Below are positions 26,103 to 33,820 of a stretch of DNA of 64,000 nucleotides, one piece after another. Below the pieces are notes generated by a model that saw nothing but the letters and a program-made list of their open reading frames with translations, made no database searches and was not told the DNA's origin. The position numbers and the translations under genes are program-made. Position 1 is the stretch's first letter. Each line of letters opens with the position of its first letter. This stretch comes from Petrimonas sp. IBARAKI. GTDB lineage: Bacteria > Bacteroidota > Bacteroidia > Bacteroidales > Dysgonomonadaceae. Location: positions 558,001 to 622,000 of the forward strand of contig AP018040.2 of assembly GCA_002356435.2 (NCBI GenBank). Direction: 5' to 3'.

Positions 26103-27578
26103 ATGAAACAGATTGGTTTGTTTCTCATTTTTTTGATCGCACCGTTTATCCTGCCGAAAACCGTTGCCCAGGAAGCCGACAGCCTGAAGCTTTTTGAAAG
26201 CATCACCGATATAGAGAAGTTGATTCAGCAGAGGCAGGTTCAGGATAAGCTGCCGGCTGTTCCTCAACTGAGGGATACCGCTAAATTCGGCGCAGTGACA
26301 ACCGTCGCCGTACCGCTGGACTCCCTGTATCCCAGAAAAGAGAACGGGACGCTGCAATTGCCCGATAACTTGTATAACCTGGGATCCCTGAGCGGATTGA
26401 CCTTCAGGGATACCATTTTCTATAATCCGCTCTTTCTCCCGATGATTTTCACGGGAAAGATGTTGCCGCCCGATTTGTCTTTTTACCCGCCCAAAGAGGA
26501 GAGCCTGTATAAGGGACTGCTGATCCCGCAGGAGAAGACATTTGCTCCCAACCTGGTGCATGCGGCGTTTGTAAGCAAAACACGCAAGAACTTCTACCGG
26601 GAGTATCCCGACCGCGTGAAGCTCTCCGTGTTTCATCTGGACTCGCTGCCGTCATCCAGCAAGGACAACGAAGTGATCGAAACATTTAATCCTTTCAAGG
26701 AGCTAATCTCTACCGAAACGAGCTATTCCCTGAATGCTCCCCAGGTGGAAGGGGTAGCGATAAAGCGGAAATACTGGATCTACAACGGCGAACATTCCTT
26801 CCAGTTGTCCCAGAGCTATTTCTCTCCGAACTGGCACAAGGGGGGGACAAGCAACGTCAATATCGTCAATAACCATATCCTCAGGATGAACTACCGGAAG
26901 AATAAGGTGCGCTTTAACAATTCATTTGAATGGAGGCTTTCTGTTTTTACGGCTCCCGACGATACCATCCGTAAATTCCGGATCGGGGACGACCTGTTGC
27001 GTTATTACGGGGACTTTGGCGTGGATGCGTTCAACAAACACTGGTCTTATTCGACCAACCTGGATGTGAGGTCGCAGCTCTTCAACAATTACCCGACGAA
27101 TTCCAACGAGCTCCGTTCGGCATTCCTGGCTCCATTGTATGTTAACGGGGGTGTGGGGTTGAAGTACAACCTCGACAACCGGTCCGAAAAGGTAAGGCAC
27201 CGCAGGGTTCGGCTCGACCTGCATCTAGCACCCTTAAGTTTTAACTTCAGGTATATCGGAAACGAGAAGGTGAGTGTGGCCCGCTACGGGATTGAGGAAG
27301 GGCAGAAACACACCATGGACCTGGGTTCCACGGTGACGGCCAACCTGATCTATGACTTCAACCGGTACATCTCGTGGAATTCGAGGCTGAAGTATTTCAC
27401 CAGTTACGATAAGGTGGAGGCGGAGTTCGAGAATACGTTGAACATGGCTTTAACCAATGCCTTATCTACCCGGTTCTTCATGAACCTGCGGTTCGACGAT
27501 AGTGTTCCGCCCGATCCGAAGTTCAACCATTTGCAGGTCACCCAACTGCTCAGTTTCGGGCTGAACTACAAGTGGTAG
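26103..27578 (+). CDS. DUF3078 outer-membrane beta-barrel protein
   Basis: 491 residues from ATG 26103, where a clean signal peptide begins (KQIGLFLIFLIAPFILPKTVAQ); an in-frame ATG at 26085 adds six residues. The second half is made of alternating amphipathic strands ending in an aromatic C-terminus (LLSFGLNYKW), as in outer-membrane barrels. It contains the DUF3078 hallmark WHKGGTSNVNIVNN followed by FNNSFEWRLSV. The function of the family is unknown. It stands alone on the plus strand, divergent from rfbA and converging on fmt with only 13 nt between the stop codons. Confidence 0.8.
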   Translation: MKQIGLFLIFLIAPFILPKTVAQEADSLKLFESITDIEKLIQQRQVQDKLPAVPQLRDTAKFGAVTTVAVPLDSLYPRKENGTLQLPDNLYNLGSLSGLTFRDTIFYNPLFLPMIFTGKMLPPDLSFYPPKEESLYKGLLIPQEKTFAPNLVHAAFVSKTRKNFYREYPDRVKLSVFHLDSLPSSSKDNEVIETFNPFKELISTETSYSLNAPQVEGVAIKRKYWIYNGEHSFQLSQSYFSPNWHKGGTSNVNIVNNHILRMNYRKNKVRFNNSFEWRLSVFTAPDDTIRKFRIGDDLLRYYGDFGVDAFNKHWSYSTNLDVRSQLFNNYPTNSNELRSAFLAPLYVNGGVGLKYNLDNRSEKVRHRRVRLDLHLAPLSFNFRYIGNEKVSVARYGIEEGQKHTMDLGSTVTANLIYDFNRYISWNSRLKYFTSYDKVEAEFENTLNMALTNALSTRFFMNLRFDDSVPPDPKFNHLQVTQLLSFGLNYKW

Positions 27579-27591
27579 GTGGCTTACGGGT

Positions 27592-28545
27592 TTAAAACGA
27601 AAATCCGTTGAGGAAGTCACCGGTTTTCATCCGTCTCTTTCCCGATAACTGAATGTCAAGGATATCGATAAAACCATCCTGTGCGGCAACCCGCAGGGTG
27701 GTTTTGTTGTCTGTAACAATCTCTCCCGGCCGCAGTTGATGTGCCTCCGGACTGGCTTTGGTGGTGAATATCCTGAAATTCATCTTCTCGCCACCCACTT
27801 CGAATTCGGCCCAGGCGGCCGGGTAGGGCGACAGCCCGCGGACGAAGTTGTGGATCTCCTGTACGGGCCTGTCCCAGTTGATCCGGCAGGTCTCTTTGTG
27901 TATTTTGGGAGCCGGCCTTAATTCCTTTTCTTCTGTTATTAGTTCACTTTGTGGCAGGGATTGGACGGTTCCGGTTATCACGGCATCGATGGTCTTTACC
28001 ACCAGCCGGGCACCCACCATCATCAAATGATCGTGCAGGGTTCCCGCATTGTCGTCCTCCCCGATTGCCAACTTTTCCTGAAAAATTATCTCTCCGGTAT
28101 CTATCTCGTGCTTGAGGAAGAAGGTGGTGACGCCCGTCTCCTTCTCGCCGTTGATAAGGGCCCAGTTGATGGGAGCGGCTCCCCGGTACTGGGGCAGCAA
28201 CGATGCGTGCAGGTTAAACGTCCCCATGGGAGGCATGCTCCAGACAACCTCGGGCAGCATCCGGAAGGCCACAACCACCTGGATGTCCGCTTCTAGGCGC
28301 TTCAGCTCGCTCAGGAAAACTTCGTTCTTCAGGTTTTCGGGTTGCAGGACAGGTAATCCTGCCGACAGGGCATACTCTTTCACCGCCGGGGGCTGAAACT
28401 TGTACCCTCTCCCGGCAGGTTTGTCGGGTGCGGTGATGACGCCAACCACGTTGTAACCGTTTTCGACCAGTGCCCGCAATGATTCCACGGCGAAGGAGGG
28501 TGTGCCCATAAAAACGATGCGTAACTCTTTTTTATTCATTTCCAC
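27592..28545 (-). CDS. fmt: Methionyl-tRNA formyltransferase
   Basis: 317 residues, standard length. N-terminal formyltransferase domain: RIVFMGTPSFAVESL, and the catalytic HASLLPQYRGAAPINWALINGE with the conserved Asn/His/Asp set; IDTGEII follows. A C-terminal OB-like domain begins around 205. It formylates initiator Met-tRNA. Divergent from pabB across about 100 nt that holds both promoters. Confidence 0.96.
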   Translation of the reverse strand: MEMNKKELRIVFMGTPSFAVESLRALVENGYNVVGVITAPDKPAGRGYKFQPPAVKEYALSAGLPVLQPENLKNEVFLSELKRLEADIQVVVAFRMLPEVVWSMPPMGTFNLHASLLPQYRGAAPINWALINGEKETGVTTFFLKHEIDTGEIIFQEKLAIGEDDNAGTLHDHLMMVGARLVVKTIDAVITGTVQSLPQSELITEEKELRPAPKIHKETCRINWDRPVQEIHNFVRGLSPYPAAWAEFEVGGEKMNFRIFTTKASPEAHQLRPGEIVTDNKTTLRVAAQDGFIDILDIQLSGKRRMKTGDFLNGFSF

Positions 28546-28566
28546 GCGTTTTTCTTATTTTATATG

Positions 28567-28574
28567 CAAAAATA
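28567..28574 (-). promoter_or_regulatory. Putative fmt promoter
   Basis: Minus strand TATTTTTG is a perfect -7 box 22 nt upstream of the fmt ATG. It lies 23 nt from the pabB -7 box on the other strand, so the two divergent promoters overlap. Confidence 0.4.
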
Positions 28575-28596
28575 AGGGAAAAAGATCGAATTCGGT

Positions 28597-28604
28597 TAAT
28601 TTTG
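28597..28604 (+). promoter_or_regulatory. Putative pabB promoter
   Basis: TAATTTTG fits TAnnTTTG. Transcription would begin near 28611, which excludes the ATG at 28609 and supports the pabB start at 28642. Confidence 0.4.
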
Positions 28605-28641
28605 CAGGATGATTACCTCGTGCGACACTATAAAACGAAGC

Positions 28642-29580
28642 ATGAACGAAGCGGGGCGGACAAAAACGCCTTTTTTGTTTGGCCTCGATTTTGAACTGAA
28701 CGAAGGCTTTTTTATTGAAAATCCTTTGCAACAGTCGGAAATCCTTTTCGATATGGACGGGACGGGAAACGTTACGGAGACAACGGAAGGGAATCCTTTT
28801 GCTTTTGTATCCTTTCCCGAATACTACCGCCGATACGCGCGTAGGTTTTCGCACGTGATGGAGGGGCTGCGTTACGGGAATTCCTTCCTGACGAACCTGA
28901 CGATAAAAACGCCGGTTGAGACCGGATTGTCGCTGAAGGAGATATTCCTGCGCAGCCGGGCGAAATACCGGTTATACGTTCCCGGCAGGTTTGTATGCTT
29001 CTCTCCCGAACGGTTTGTGCGGATCGGAAAAGGGAAGATATTCTCCCATCCCATGAAAGGGACCATTGACGCTTCGGTGGAAAATGCGGAGGAAACGATC
29101 CTGAACGATTACAAGGAGAAAGCAGAGCATTGCACCATAGTCGACCTGATCCGCAACGACATTAGCCGGATAGCCACCCGGGTGAAGGTGAGCCGTTTCC
29201 GCTACATCGACAGGGTGGAGACCAATGAAGGTGCTATCTTACAGGTCAGCTCCGAGATTGAAGGGACACTGCCCGGCGATTATCACGAAAACCTGGGGAC
29301 GCTTTTTTTTGAACTGTTGCCTGCGGGATCGGTTTCCGGAGCGCCCAAGGAAGCAACGGTCGCCATTATCCGCGAAGCGGAACAGGAGCCGCGCGGCTTT
29401 TACACCGGAGTGGCCGGGTATTTCGACGGAACGGGCCTCGACTCGTGCGTGCTGATCCGGTATATCGAACAGACGGAGGGAGGCTTTTATTTCCGGAGCG
29501 GAGGCGGTATCACGGTCAACAGCGAATGTGAAAAAGAGTATGCGGAAGCTGTCCGGAAAATTTATTTGCCCTTTACCTAA
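28642..29580 (+). CDS. pabB: Aminodeoxychorismate synthase component I (PabB-type)
   Basis: 312 residues from ATG 28642. It is a chorismate-binding-family enzyme lacking the long N-terminal lobe, a known short form. Diagnostic segments: MKGTIDAS, ILNDYKEKAEHCTIVDLIRNDISRIA, LPAGSVSGAPKEATVAIIREAE, RGFYTGVAGYFD and FRSGGGITVNSECEKEY. With a glutamine amidotransferase partner (PabA, not seen here) it makes 4-amino-4-deoxychorismate for folate. The chorismate family also includes anthranilate and isochorismate synthases, but pairing with a class-IV aminotransferase-fold gene 13 nt downstream points to PABA synthesis. Confidence 0.88.
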   Translation: MNEAGRTKTPFLFGLDFELNEGFFIENPLQQSEILFDMDGTGNVTETTEGNPFAFVSFPEYYRRYARRFSHVMEGLRYGNSFLTNLTIKTPVETGLSLKEIFLRSRAKYRLYVPGRFVCFSPERFVRIGKGKIFSHPMKGTIDASVENAEETILNDYKEKAEHCTIVDLIRNDISRIATRVKVSRFRYIDRVETNEGAILQVSSEIEGTLPGDYHENLGTLFFELLPAGSVSGAPKEATVAIIREAEQEPRGFYTGVAGYFDGTGLDSCVLIRYIEQTEGGFYFRSGGGITVNSECEKEYAEAVRKIYLPFT

Positions 29581-29593
29581 AAAATTCAAACCG

Positions 29594-30196
29594 ATGTTTC
29601 TCGAAACCATTTTCATAAAGAACGGCACCGCTGTGAACCTGGAGGCTCACGTTGAGCGGATGCGGCAGTCAGCAAACCGTTTCGGTTTTGCCGCCCCGGT
29701 ATTGCCCTGCCTCGAATCGTTACTCCCCGAAACGCTTCGCGAAAAGAAAGTGAAATGCAGTATAGAGTACAGGGAAGCGATCCGTACGGTCCGGTTTGTG
29801 GCATACACCCCAAAACGGATCCGTTCGCTGGTGCTGGTGGAGGCGGATGAGGTGGACTACTCGTTCAAGTATTCCGACAGGACGCAGCTGGAGGTGCTGA
29901 ATAAACAGAGAGGGGAGAGGGATGAAGTGCTGATCGTGCAAAACGGCTGCATCACCGATACTACCTACAGCAACGTGGTTTTCCGGAAGAACGGGGAGTT
30001 CTTCACGCCCCATACTTATCTGTTAAACGGGACAAAACGGCAGAGGTTATTGCGGGAATCCATCATCAAAGAAGCGGCCATCACTGTTGATAACCTGCAT
30101 GAGTTCGAGCACGTTTACCTGATCAACGCCATGCTCGACATAGAAGACGGGGTGGGCTGTCCGGTGCAGAGTATTCTAAATTCTATAATTATTTAG
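29594..30196 (+). CDS. pabC: Aminotransferase class IV protein, probable 4-amino-4-deoxychorismate lyase
   Basis: 200 residues from ATG 29594 (MFLETIFIKNG), after the pabB stop; an in-frame earlier ATG would overlap pabB by 53 nt. It has the PLP fold-type IV layout: NLEAHVERMRQSANRFG at the start, an EVLNKQRGERDEVLIVQNGCITDTTYSNVVF region (split here: E-V-L-I-V-Q-N-G-C-I-T-D-T-T-Y-S-N), and LLNGTKRQRLL near the end. It would release pyruvate from aminodeoxychorismate to give p-aminobenzoate. At 200 residues it is shorter than E. coli PabC (269), as in many Bacteroidetes. Confidence 0.8.
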   Translation: MFLETIFIKNGTAVNLEAHVERMRQSANRFGFAAPVLPCLESLLPETLREKKVKCSIEYREAIRTVRFVAYTPKRIRSLVLVEADEVDYSFKYSDRTQLEVLNKQRGERDEVLIVQNGCITDTTYSNVVFRKNGEFFTPHTYLLNGTKRQRLLRESIIKEAAITVDNLHEFEHVYLINAMLDIEDGVGCPVQSILNSIII

Positions 30197-30212
30197 TCTT
30201 TCCGACAAAAAC

Positions 30213-31517
30213 TTATAAAGAGATAAGTGTCTTATCAATTGACACTTTTTTGTCTTTATCCACACCTGCCTTGTCTGCATAATAATTCCAGTTGTGTACC
30301 GTATCGTTAACCTGATCAATAATTTCCTCCGCCTTTTTATTGCGGATAGAACGTCCTATCACGATCAGATCTTCCCGTGTAATATTTTCCCGCTTCCCGT
30401 TAACACTCAACGCGTGACGGCTTACCCATTCGCTTCCGGGGCGATAAGCATGACAGAGGTCGTATGCCGGGGCCAATCTCCACCGGTCTCCCTGTTTAAG
30501 AATAAAAGAGAAGTTCTTGCTATGATCATCACAGTTGCGGGCTATCACATTAAACACCATACGGCGGAACATCTGTTCGGCTTCGGCATAAGTCAGCTTC
30601 AACTCCCGCATGGTTTGAAATAATTGTTCATAACTGTAACTGTTTACCCGGTTATAATCAAAATGTTTCATGGCGCAAAAAGTCTGTATATGATGTTTTG
30701 TATAGCTTCCTTCCCTGTCAAAGCGCCGGGTCATGAAATGGGCGCGCCCGTTCTCTTCCAATAACCGGCATGGCATCATTTCTATTCCGCAATCCAAAGC
30801 CATCAGGTAGTACGCGTATTCAACACGTCCGTATCCATGGGTCGCTCCCAATTGCACTTCACTCACCCCGTCAAGTTTAAGCAACCAGTGCTCAAACCCT
30901 TCGGGAGCACGCGTTTGCCCGGAACGGACTTCTCCCGTTTTTTCATTGTAGGCAATCACAGCTTTGGGGCGTGCGCCCCCGGCAGATGTTCCGATTTTCA
31001 GTATTTCCCGCATGGCCTTTTCTTCCTCGGATTTTAAATTGGCTACAAAAGCCTCTTTCTTCGAAAGCATCTTGCTCGCAATTTCCACCAGGCTATCTAT
31101 TTCCACCGAAAAGGTATTTATATTTTGTTTTAAAATAGCCGGCTCAATCTCCAATGCTCCCATTCCCCGTTTACCTATAAAACAAAGCATTTCTACGGGA
31201 TTCATACTGTTTTCCGGCCGTCCTTGCTGCGCCAGCCACAAATTGATCAATTCATTCCCGTAACGGTCGGGCAGCATGTCCGCAAGCAATCCGGGCAACC
31301 CTTTAAAAGTATCGAAAGAAGAACCGGTTTCTTTGCGTAATTCAGGGAAGGAGTAAATTCGTTGTTCCGTGGACAACGGCATCTTTAAGGGAGACAGTTC
31401 CCATCCAAGTCTTTTAAAAGCAGGATCGTATTCAAAAGAAGCCCATCCGGATTTTTCATCCCAGGCAACGGCTCCTGCCATTTTGCCCCATATATTCACG
31501 ATGGCGGTATTCATCAT
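30213..31517 (-). CDS. hipA: HipA-family serine/threonine kinase (toxin-like)
   Basis: 434 residues, full length. N-terminal couple_hipA domain (about 1-110), a glycine-rich loop GTSAGGARPK (176-185), an ATP-contact strand WLLKLDG (211-217), the catalytic segment NCDDHSKNFSF (328-338) and the metal-binding WRLAPAYDL (346-354). In E. coli, HipA phosphorylates glutamyl-tRNA synthetase and induces persistence; the target here is unknown. The antitoxin-like hipB lies 9 nt upstream. Catalytic residues appear intact. It converges on pabC with 16 nt between stops. Confidence 0.9.
   Translation of the reverse strand: MMNTAIVNIWGKMAGAVAWDEKSGWASFEYDPAFKRLGWELSPLKMPLSTEQRIYSFPELRKETGSSFDTFKGLPGLLADMLPDRYGNELINLWLAQQGRPENSMNPVEMLCFIGKRGMGALEIEPAILKQNINTFSVEIDSLVEIASKMLSKKEAFVANLKSEEEKAMREILKIGTSAGGARPKAVIAYNEKTGEVRSGQTRAPEGFEHWLLKLDGVSEVQLGATHGYGRVEYAYYLMALDCGIEMMPCRLLEENGRAHFMTRRFDREGSYTKHHIQTFCAMKHFDYNRVNSYSYEQLFQTMRELKLTYAEAEQMFRRMVFNVIARNCDDHSKNFSFILKQGDRWRLAPAYDLCHAYRPGSEWVSRHALSVNGKRENITREDLIVIGRSIRNKKAEEIIDQVNDTVHNWNYYADKAGVDKDKKVSIDKTLISL
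30225..30252 (+). terminator. Possible intrinsic terminator after pabBC
   Basis: Plus strand AAGTGTC (30225-30231), 9-nt loop, GACACTT (30241-30247), then a T-run. It lies inside the 3' end of hipA on the other strand. An alternative stem GATAAG-TGT-CTTATC (30222-30236) overlaps it. Confidence 0.45.
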
Positions 31518-31526
31518 TTACCAATT

Positions 31527-31889
31527 TTACCAATCAATATTCTCATTATCTGATTTATCTGTTTTCCTCCTTTTAGGAAAAGAAACCCGCTGTTTTTTTT
31601 TTCTCTCGGCTTGAGCCAGGGCTAACGGACTTTGCCGGCGGACAACCACAAAAACATCCATGATATGTAATTGATCCAATACCCGCAATACCCGAATGAG
31701 TGTTGCGACCGTTACTGTGTCACCTCTTTCCAGCAAACTGAGTGTGGAGCGGCTTATTCCTGCATCTTCAGCAAGCATCGCCTGGGTTTTATTTTGCTCC
31801 ATACGGTGATGTTTTACAAATTCTCCGATTTGACTGAGAATGTGATCATCACTCATTGCATTCCAATCGTTGCGTGATATATCATTCAT
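31527..31889 (-). CDS. hipB: HipB-like XRE-family regulator (antitoxin-like)
   Basis: 120 residues. A helix-turn-helix of the XRE/Cro type spans about 22-80: IGEFVKHHRMEQNKTQAMLA, then EDAGISRSTLSLLERGDTV and LIRVLRVLDQL. The C-terminal ~35 residues are very basic (AERKKKQRVSFPKRRKTDK), which may help DNA binding. It precedes hipA by 9 nt and would bind HipA and repress the operon. A -7 box is present about 39 nt upstream, and small palindromes nearby (GATATC at 31932-31937, CACTAGTG at 31962-31969) could be operator sites. Confidence 0.85.
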   Translation of the reverse strand: MNDISRNDWNAMSDDHILSQIGEFVKHHRMEQNKTQAMLAEDAGISRSTLSLLERGDTVTVATLIRVLRVLDQLHIMDVFVVVRRQSPLALAQAERKKKQRVSFPKRRKTDKSDNENIDW

Positions 31890-31927
31890 AACAGAAGTTT
31901 TTTATGTATAGTGAATGAAAAACAACA

Positions 31928-31935
31928 CAAAGATA
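31928..31935 (-). promoter_or_regulatory. Putative hipBA promoter
   Basis: Minus strand TATCTTTG is a perfect -7 box 39 nt before the hipB ATG. The GATATC palindrome (31932-31937) overlaps it, and CACTAGTG (31962-31969) lies just upstream near the -33 position, both plausible HipB contacts. Confidence 0.45.
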
Positions 31936-31981
31936 TCATTTTTCAATCAATAAAACTAGGACACTAGTGATTACGTATAAT

Positions 31982-32026
31982 AAAAAAAGGGGTGTATCAC
32001 AAAATGTGTGATTTCACCCTCTTTTT
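31982..32026 (-). terminator. Intrinsic terminator of the leu-ilv operon
   Basis: Stem of GGGTG (31990-31994) and ATCACA (31996-32001), loop AAATG, then TGTGAT (32007-32012) and CACCC (32015-32019), flanked by A7 on the left and CTTTTT on the right. Read on the minus strand it ends in a T-run about 115 nt after the ilvC stop. The symmetry could also let it work on the plus strand. Confidence 0.7.
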
Positions 32027-32138
32027 ATTCGGATACTTATTACTTATCTGATTTGATCTGAGAACAGATTCAAATATTCATTTCTCAAAAGGTAAATTTT
32101 TATTTTGAGACAACTTTCTTTATAAAAAAATAGAACCC

Positions 32139-33185
32139 TTAGTTGTTCTCCGGACGTAATTTTCTTACTACGGCTCCGGTCTGCCACATCTCGCTTTCGC
32201 GGAGGGCTTTGAGCTCTTTTTCCAAACCTTCACGATAGTTGGCTTTGGAGTTGGTGTCGATGGAGCGTTGCGCTTCATTCCCGCTGGCCACTTCTTTATA
32301 AAGTTTTTCGAAGACGGGCTTTGTTGCATCGTGGAATGGTGTCATCCAGTCCAACGCACCGCGCTGAGCAGTTGTTGAGCAGTTGGCATACATCCAGTCC
32401 ATCCCTTTTGCGGCAAAAAGCGGCATCAACGACTGTGTGAGCTCTTCTACCGTTTCGTTGAACGCTTCCGACGGGGTGTGTCCGTTTTCGCGGAGTACTT
32501 CGTACTGAGCCAGTAAGAGTCCCTGGATGGCACCCATTAATGTTCCGCGTTCACCGGTGAGGTCTGAGTATACTTCGCGTTTAAATGTTGTTTCGAACAG
32601 ATAACCCGATCCAACACCAATTCCCAATGCAACAACACGGTCGAAAGCGCGTCCGGTAGCGTCCTGGAAAATGGCGTAAGAAGAGTTCAACCCGCGTCCT
32701 TCCAGGAACATTGTTCTCAACGAAGTTCCCGATCCTTTTGGTGCTACAAGGATTACATCCACATCGGCGGGCGGAATAATTCCCGTGCGTTCTTTGTAAG
32801 TAATTCCAAATCCGTGTGAGAAGTACAATGCTTTACCGGGAGTAAGATGCTTTTTCACCGTTGGCCAAACTTCAATTTGTGCTGCATCTGAAAGCAAATA
32901 TTGAATAATGGTTGCTTTCTCACACGCCTCTTCAATTTCGAAAAGCGTTTCACCCGGAACCCAGCCATCAGCAACAGCTTTGTCCCAGGTTTTTCCTCCT
33001 TTGCGTTGTCCGACGATTACGTTGAAACCATTGTCACGCAGGTTTAACGATTGGCCCGGACCTTGAACACCGTAGCCGATTACTGCTATTGTTTCGTTTT
33101 TAAGAACTTCCTGTGCTTTACTTAATGGAAATTCTTCGCGGGTAACTACATTTTCTTCTACCCCGCCAAAATTCATTTTTGCCAT
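32139..33185 (-). CDS. ilvC: Ketol-acid reductoisomerase
   Basis: 348 residues from ATG 33185 (MAKMNFGGVEENV); an in-frame ATG at 33221 is less likely. N-terminal Rossmann motif IAVIGYGVQGPGQSLNLRDNG, followed by VIVGQRKGGKTW; C-terminal knotted domain with the Mg2+-binding Asp/Glu residues in DLTGERGTLMGAIQGLLLAQ and NETVEELTQSLMPLF. It converts acetolactate or acetohydroxybutyrate to the dihydroxy acid using NADPH. It is the last gene of the leu-ilv operon; ilvN lies 74 nt upstream, with an intercistronic hairpin between them. Confidence 0.95.
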   Translation of the reverse strand: MAKMNFGGVEENVVTREEFPLSKAQEVLKNETIAVIGYGVQGPGQSLNLRDNGFNVIVGQRKGGKTWDKAVADGWVPGETLFEIEEACEKATIIQYLLSDAAQIEVWPTVKKHLTPGKALYFSHGFGITYKERTGIIPPADVDVILVAPKGSGTSLRTMFLEGRGLNSSYAIFQDATGRAFDRVVALGIGVGSGYLFETTFKREVYSDLTGERGTLMGAIQGLLLAQYEVLRENGHTPSEAFNETVEELTQSLMPLFAAKGMDWMYANCSTTAQRGALDWMTPFHDATKPVFEKLYKEVASGNEAQRSIDTNSKANYREGLEKELKALRESEMWQTGAVVRKLRPENN

Positions 33186-33204
33186 ATTTTTTATTGATTT
33201 TAAA

Positions 33205-33243
33205 ACCGGGAACAAAGACACATCCGGCCCTTGCTTCCCCGGT
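33205..33243 (-). other. Intercistronic hairpin between ilvN and ilvC
   Basis: ACCGGGAACAAAG (33205-33217) can pair with CTTGCTTCCCCGGT (33230-33243) with one bulge. On the minus strand the stem is followed by TTTTAAAA. It could be a weak attenuating terminator, an mRNA processing site or a 3'-end stabiliser that sets ilvC expression apart from the upstream genes. Confidence 0.35.
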
Positions 33244-33259
33244 CTGATTATTTACATTT

Positions 33260-33808
33260 TTATTCCTGCTTCATCTCTTCCCGCTGCGCCAGCATGTCGC
33301 TCAGGCGTTCCACCTTCGACTTGGTGATGGCTATTCTTCCGGAGCGGATGAACTGCAGGACGCCGATCTTCTCGGCCAGCTCGTTGAAAAGCCCCTGCGT
33401 TTCGGCGTAATGCCCGGCCTTGAGGAACACCACGCAGTCGTTGTTGACCTCGAGCACCCGGATGTTGTATTTCCGGATGAGGTATTCGATGGACCCGTGT
33501 TCCATAATCTTATCGGTAGCCAGTTTGTACAGGGCCAGTTCCTGGTGGATCAGCTCGTTGTCCACATTGAAGTAGGCTTTGAGCACATCGATGCGTTTGT
33601 CGATCTGGCGCACCAGCTTTTTCATCGCTTCTTCTGATTCCGCGAAGACGGTGATGGTGAACTTATGGATGCCTGCCAGGGCCGAGGGCGAGACCGAGAG
33701 GGTTTCGATGTTCAGTTGCCGGCGCGTGAAGATGGTGGTGATCTGGTTGAGCACCCCTACCGTATTTTCTGAGAAAATGGTGACGGTATATAATGTTTTT
33801 CCTTCCAT
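33260..33808 (-). CDS. ilvN: Acetolactate synthase small (regulatory) subunit
   Basis: 182 residues. N-terminal ACT domain (LYTVTIFSENTVGVLNQITTIFTRRQLNIETLSV, given here in two parts: LYTVTIFSENTVGVLNQ and ITTIFTRRQLNIETLSV), followed by the ALS small-subunit C-terminal domain. It binds valine and activates the catalytic subunit IlvB. Start 12 nt after the ilvB stop. Confidence 0.93.
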   Translation of the reverse strand: MEGKTLYTVTIFSENTVGVLNQITTIFTRRQLNIETLSVSPSALAGIHKFTITVFAESEEAMKKLVRQIDKRIDVLKAYFNVDNELIHQELALYKLATDKIMEHGSIEYLIRKYNIRVLEVNNDCVVFLKAGHYAETQGLFNELAEKIGVLQFIRSGRIAITKSKVERLSDMLAQREEMKQE

Positions 33809-33820
33809 AGCTTGTTGAGT

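Noticed and set aside
32139-33221. Longer ilvC start at 33221
   Set aside because: Adds 12 residues not typical of the family; ATG 33185 fits the usual MAKMNFGG opening.
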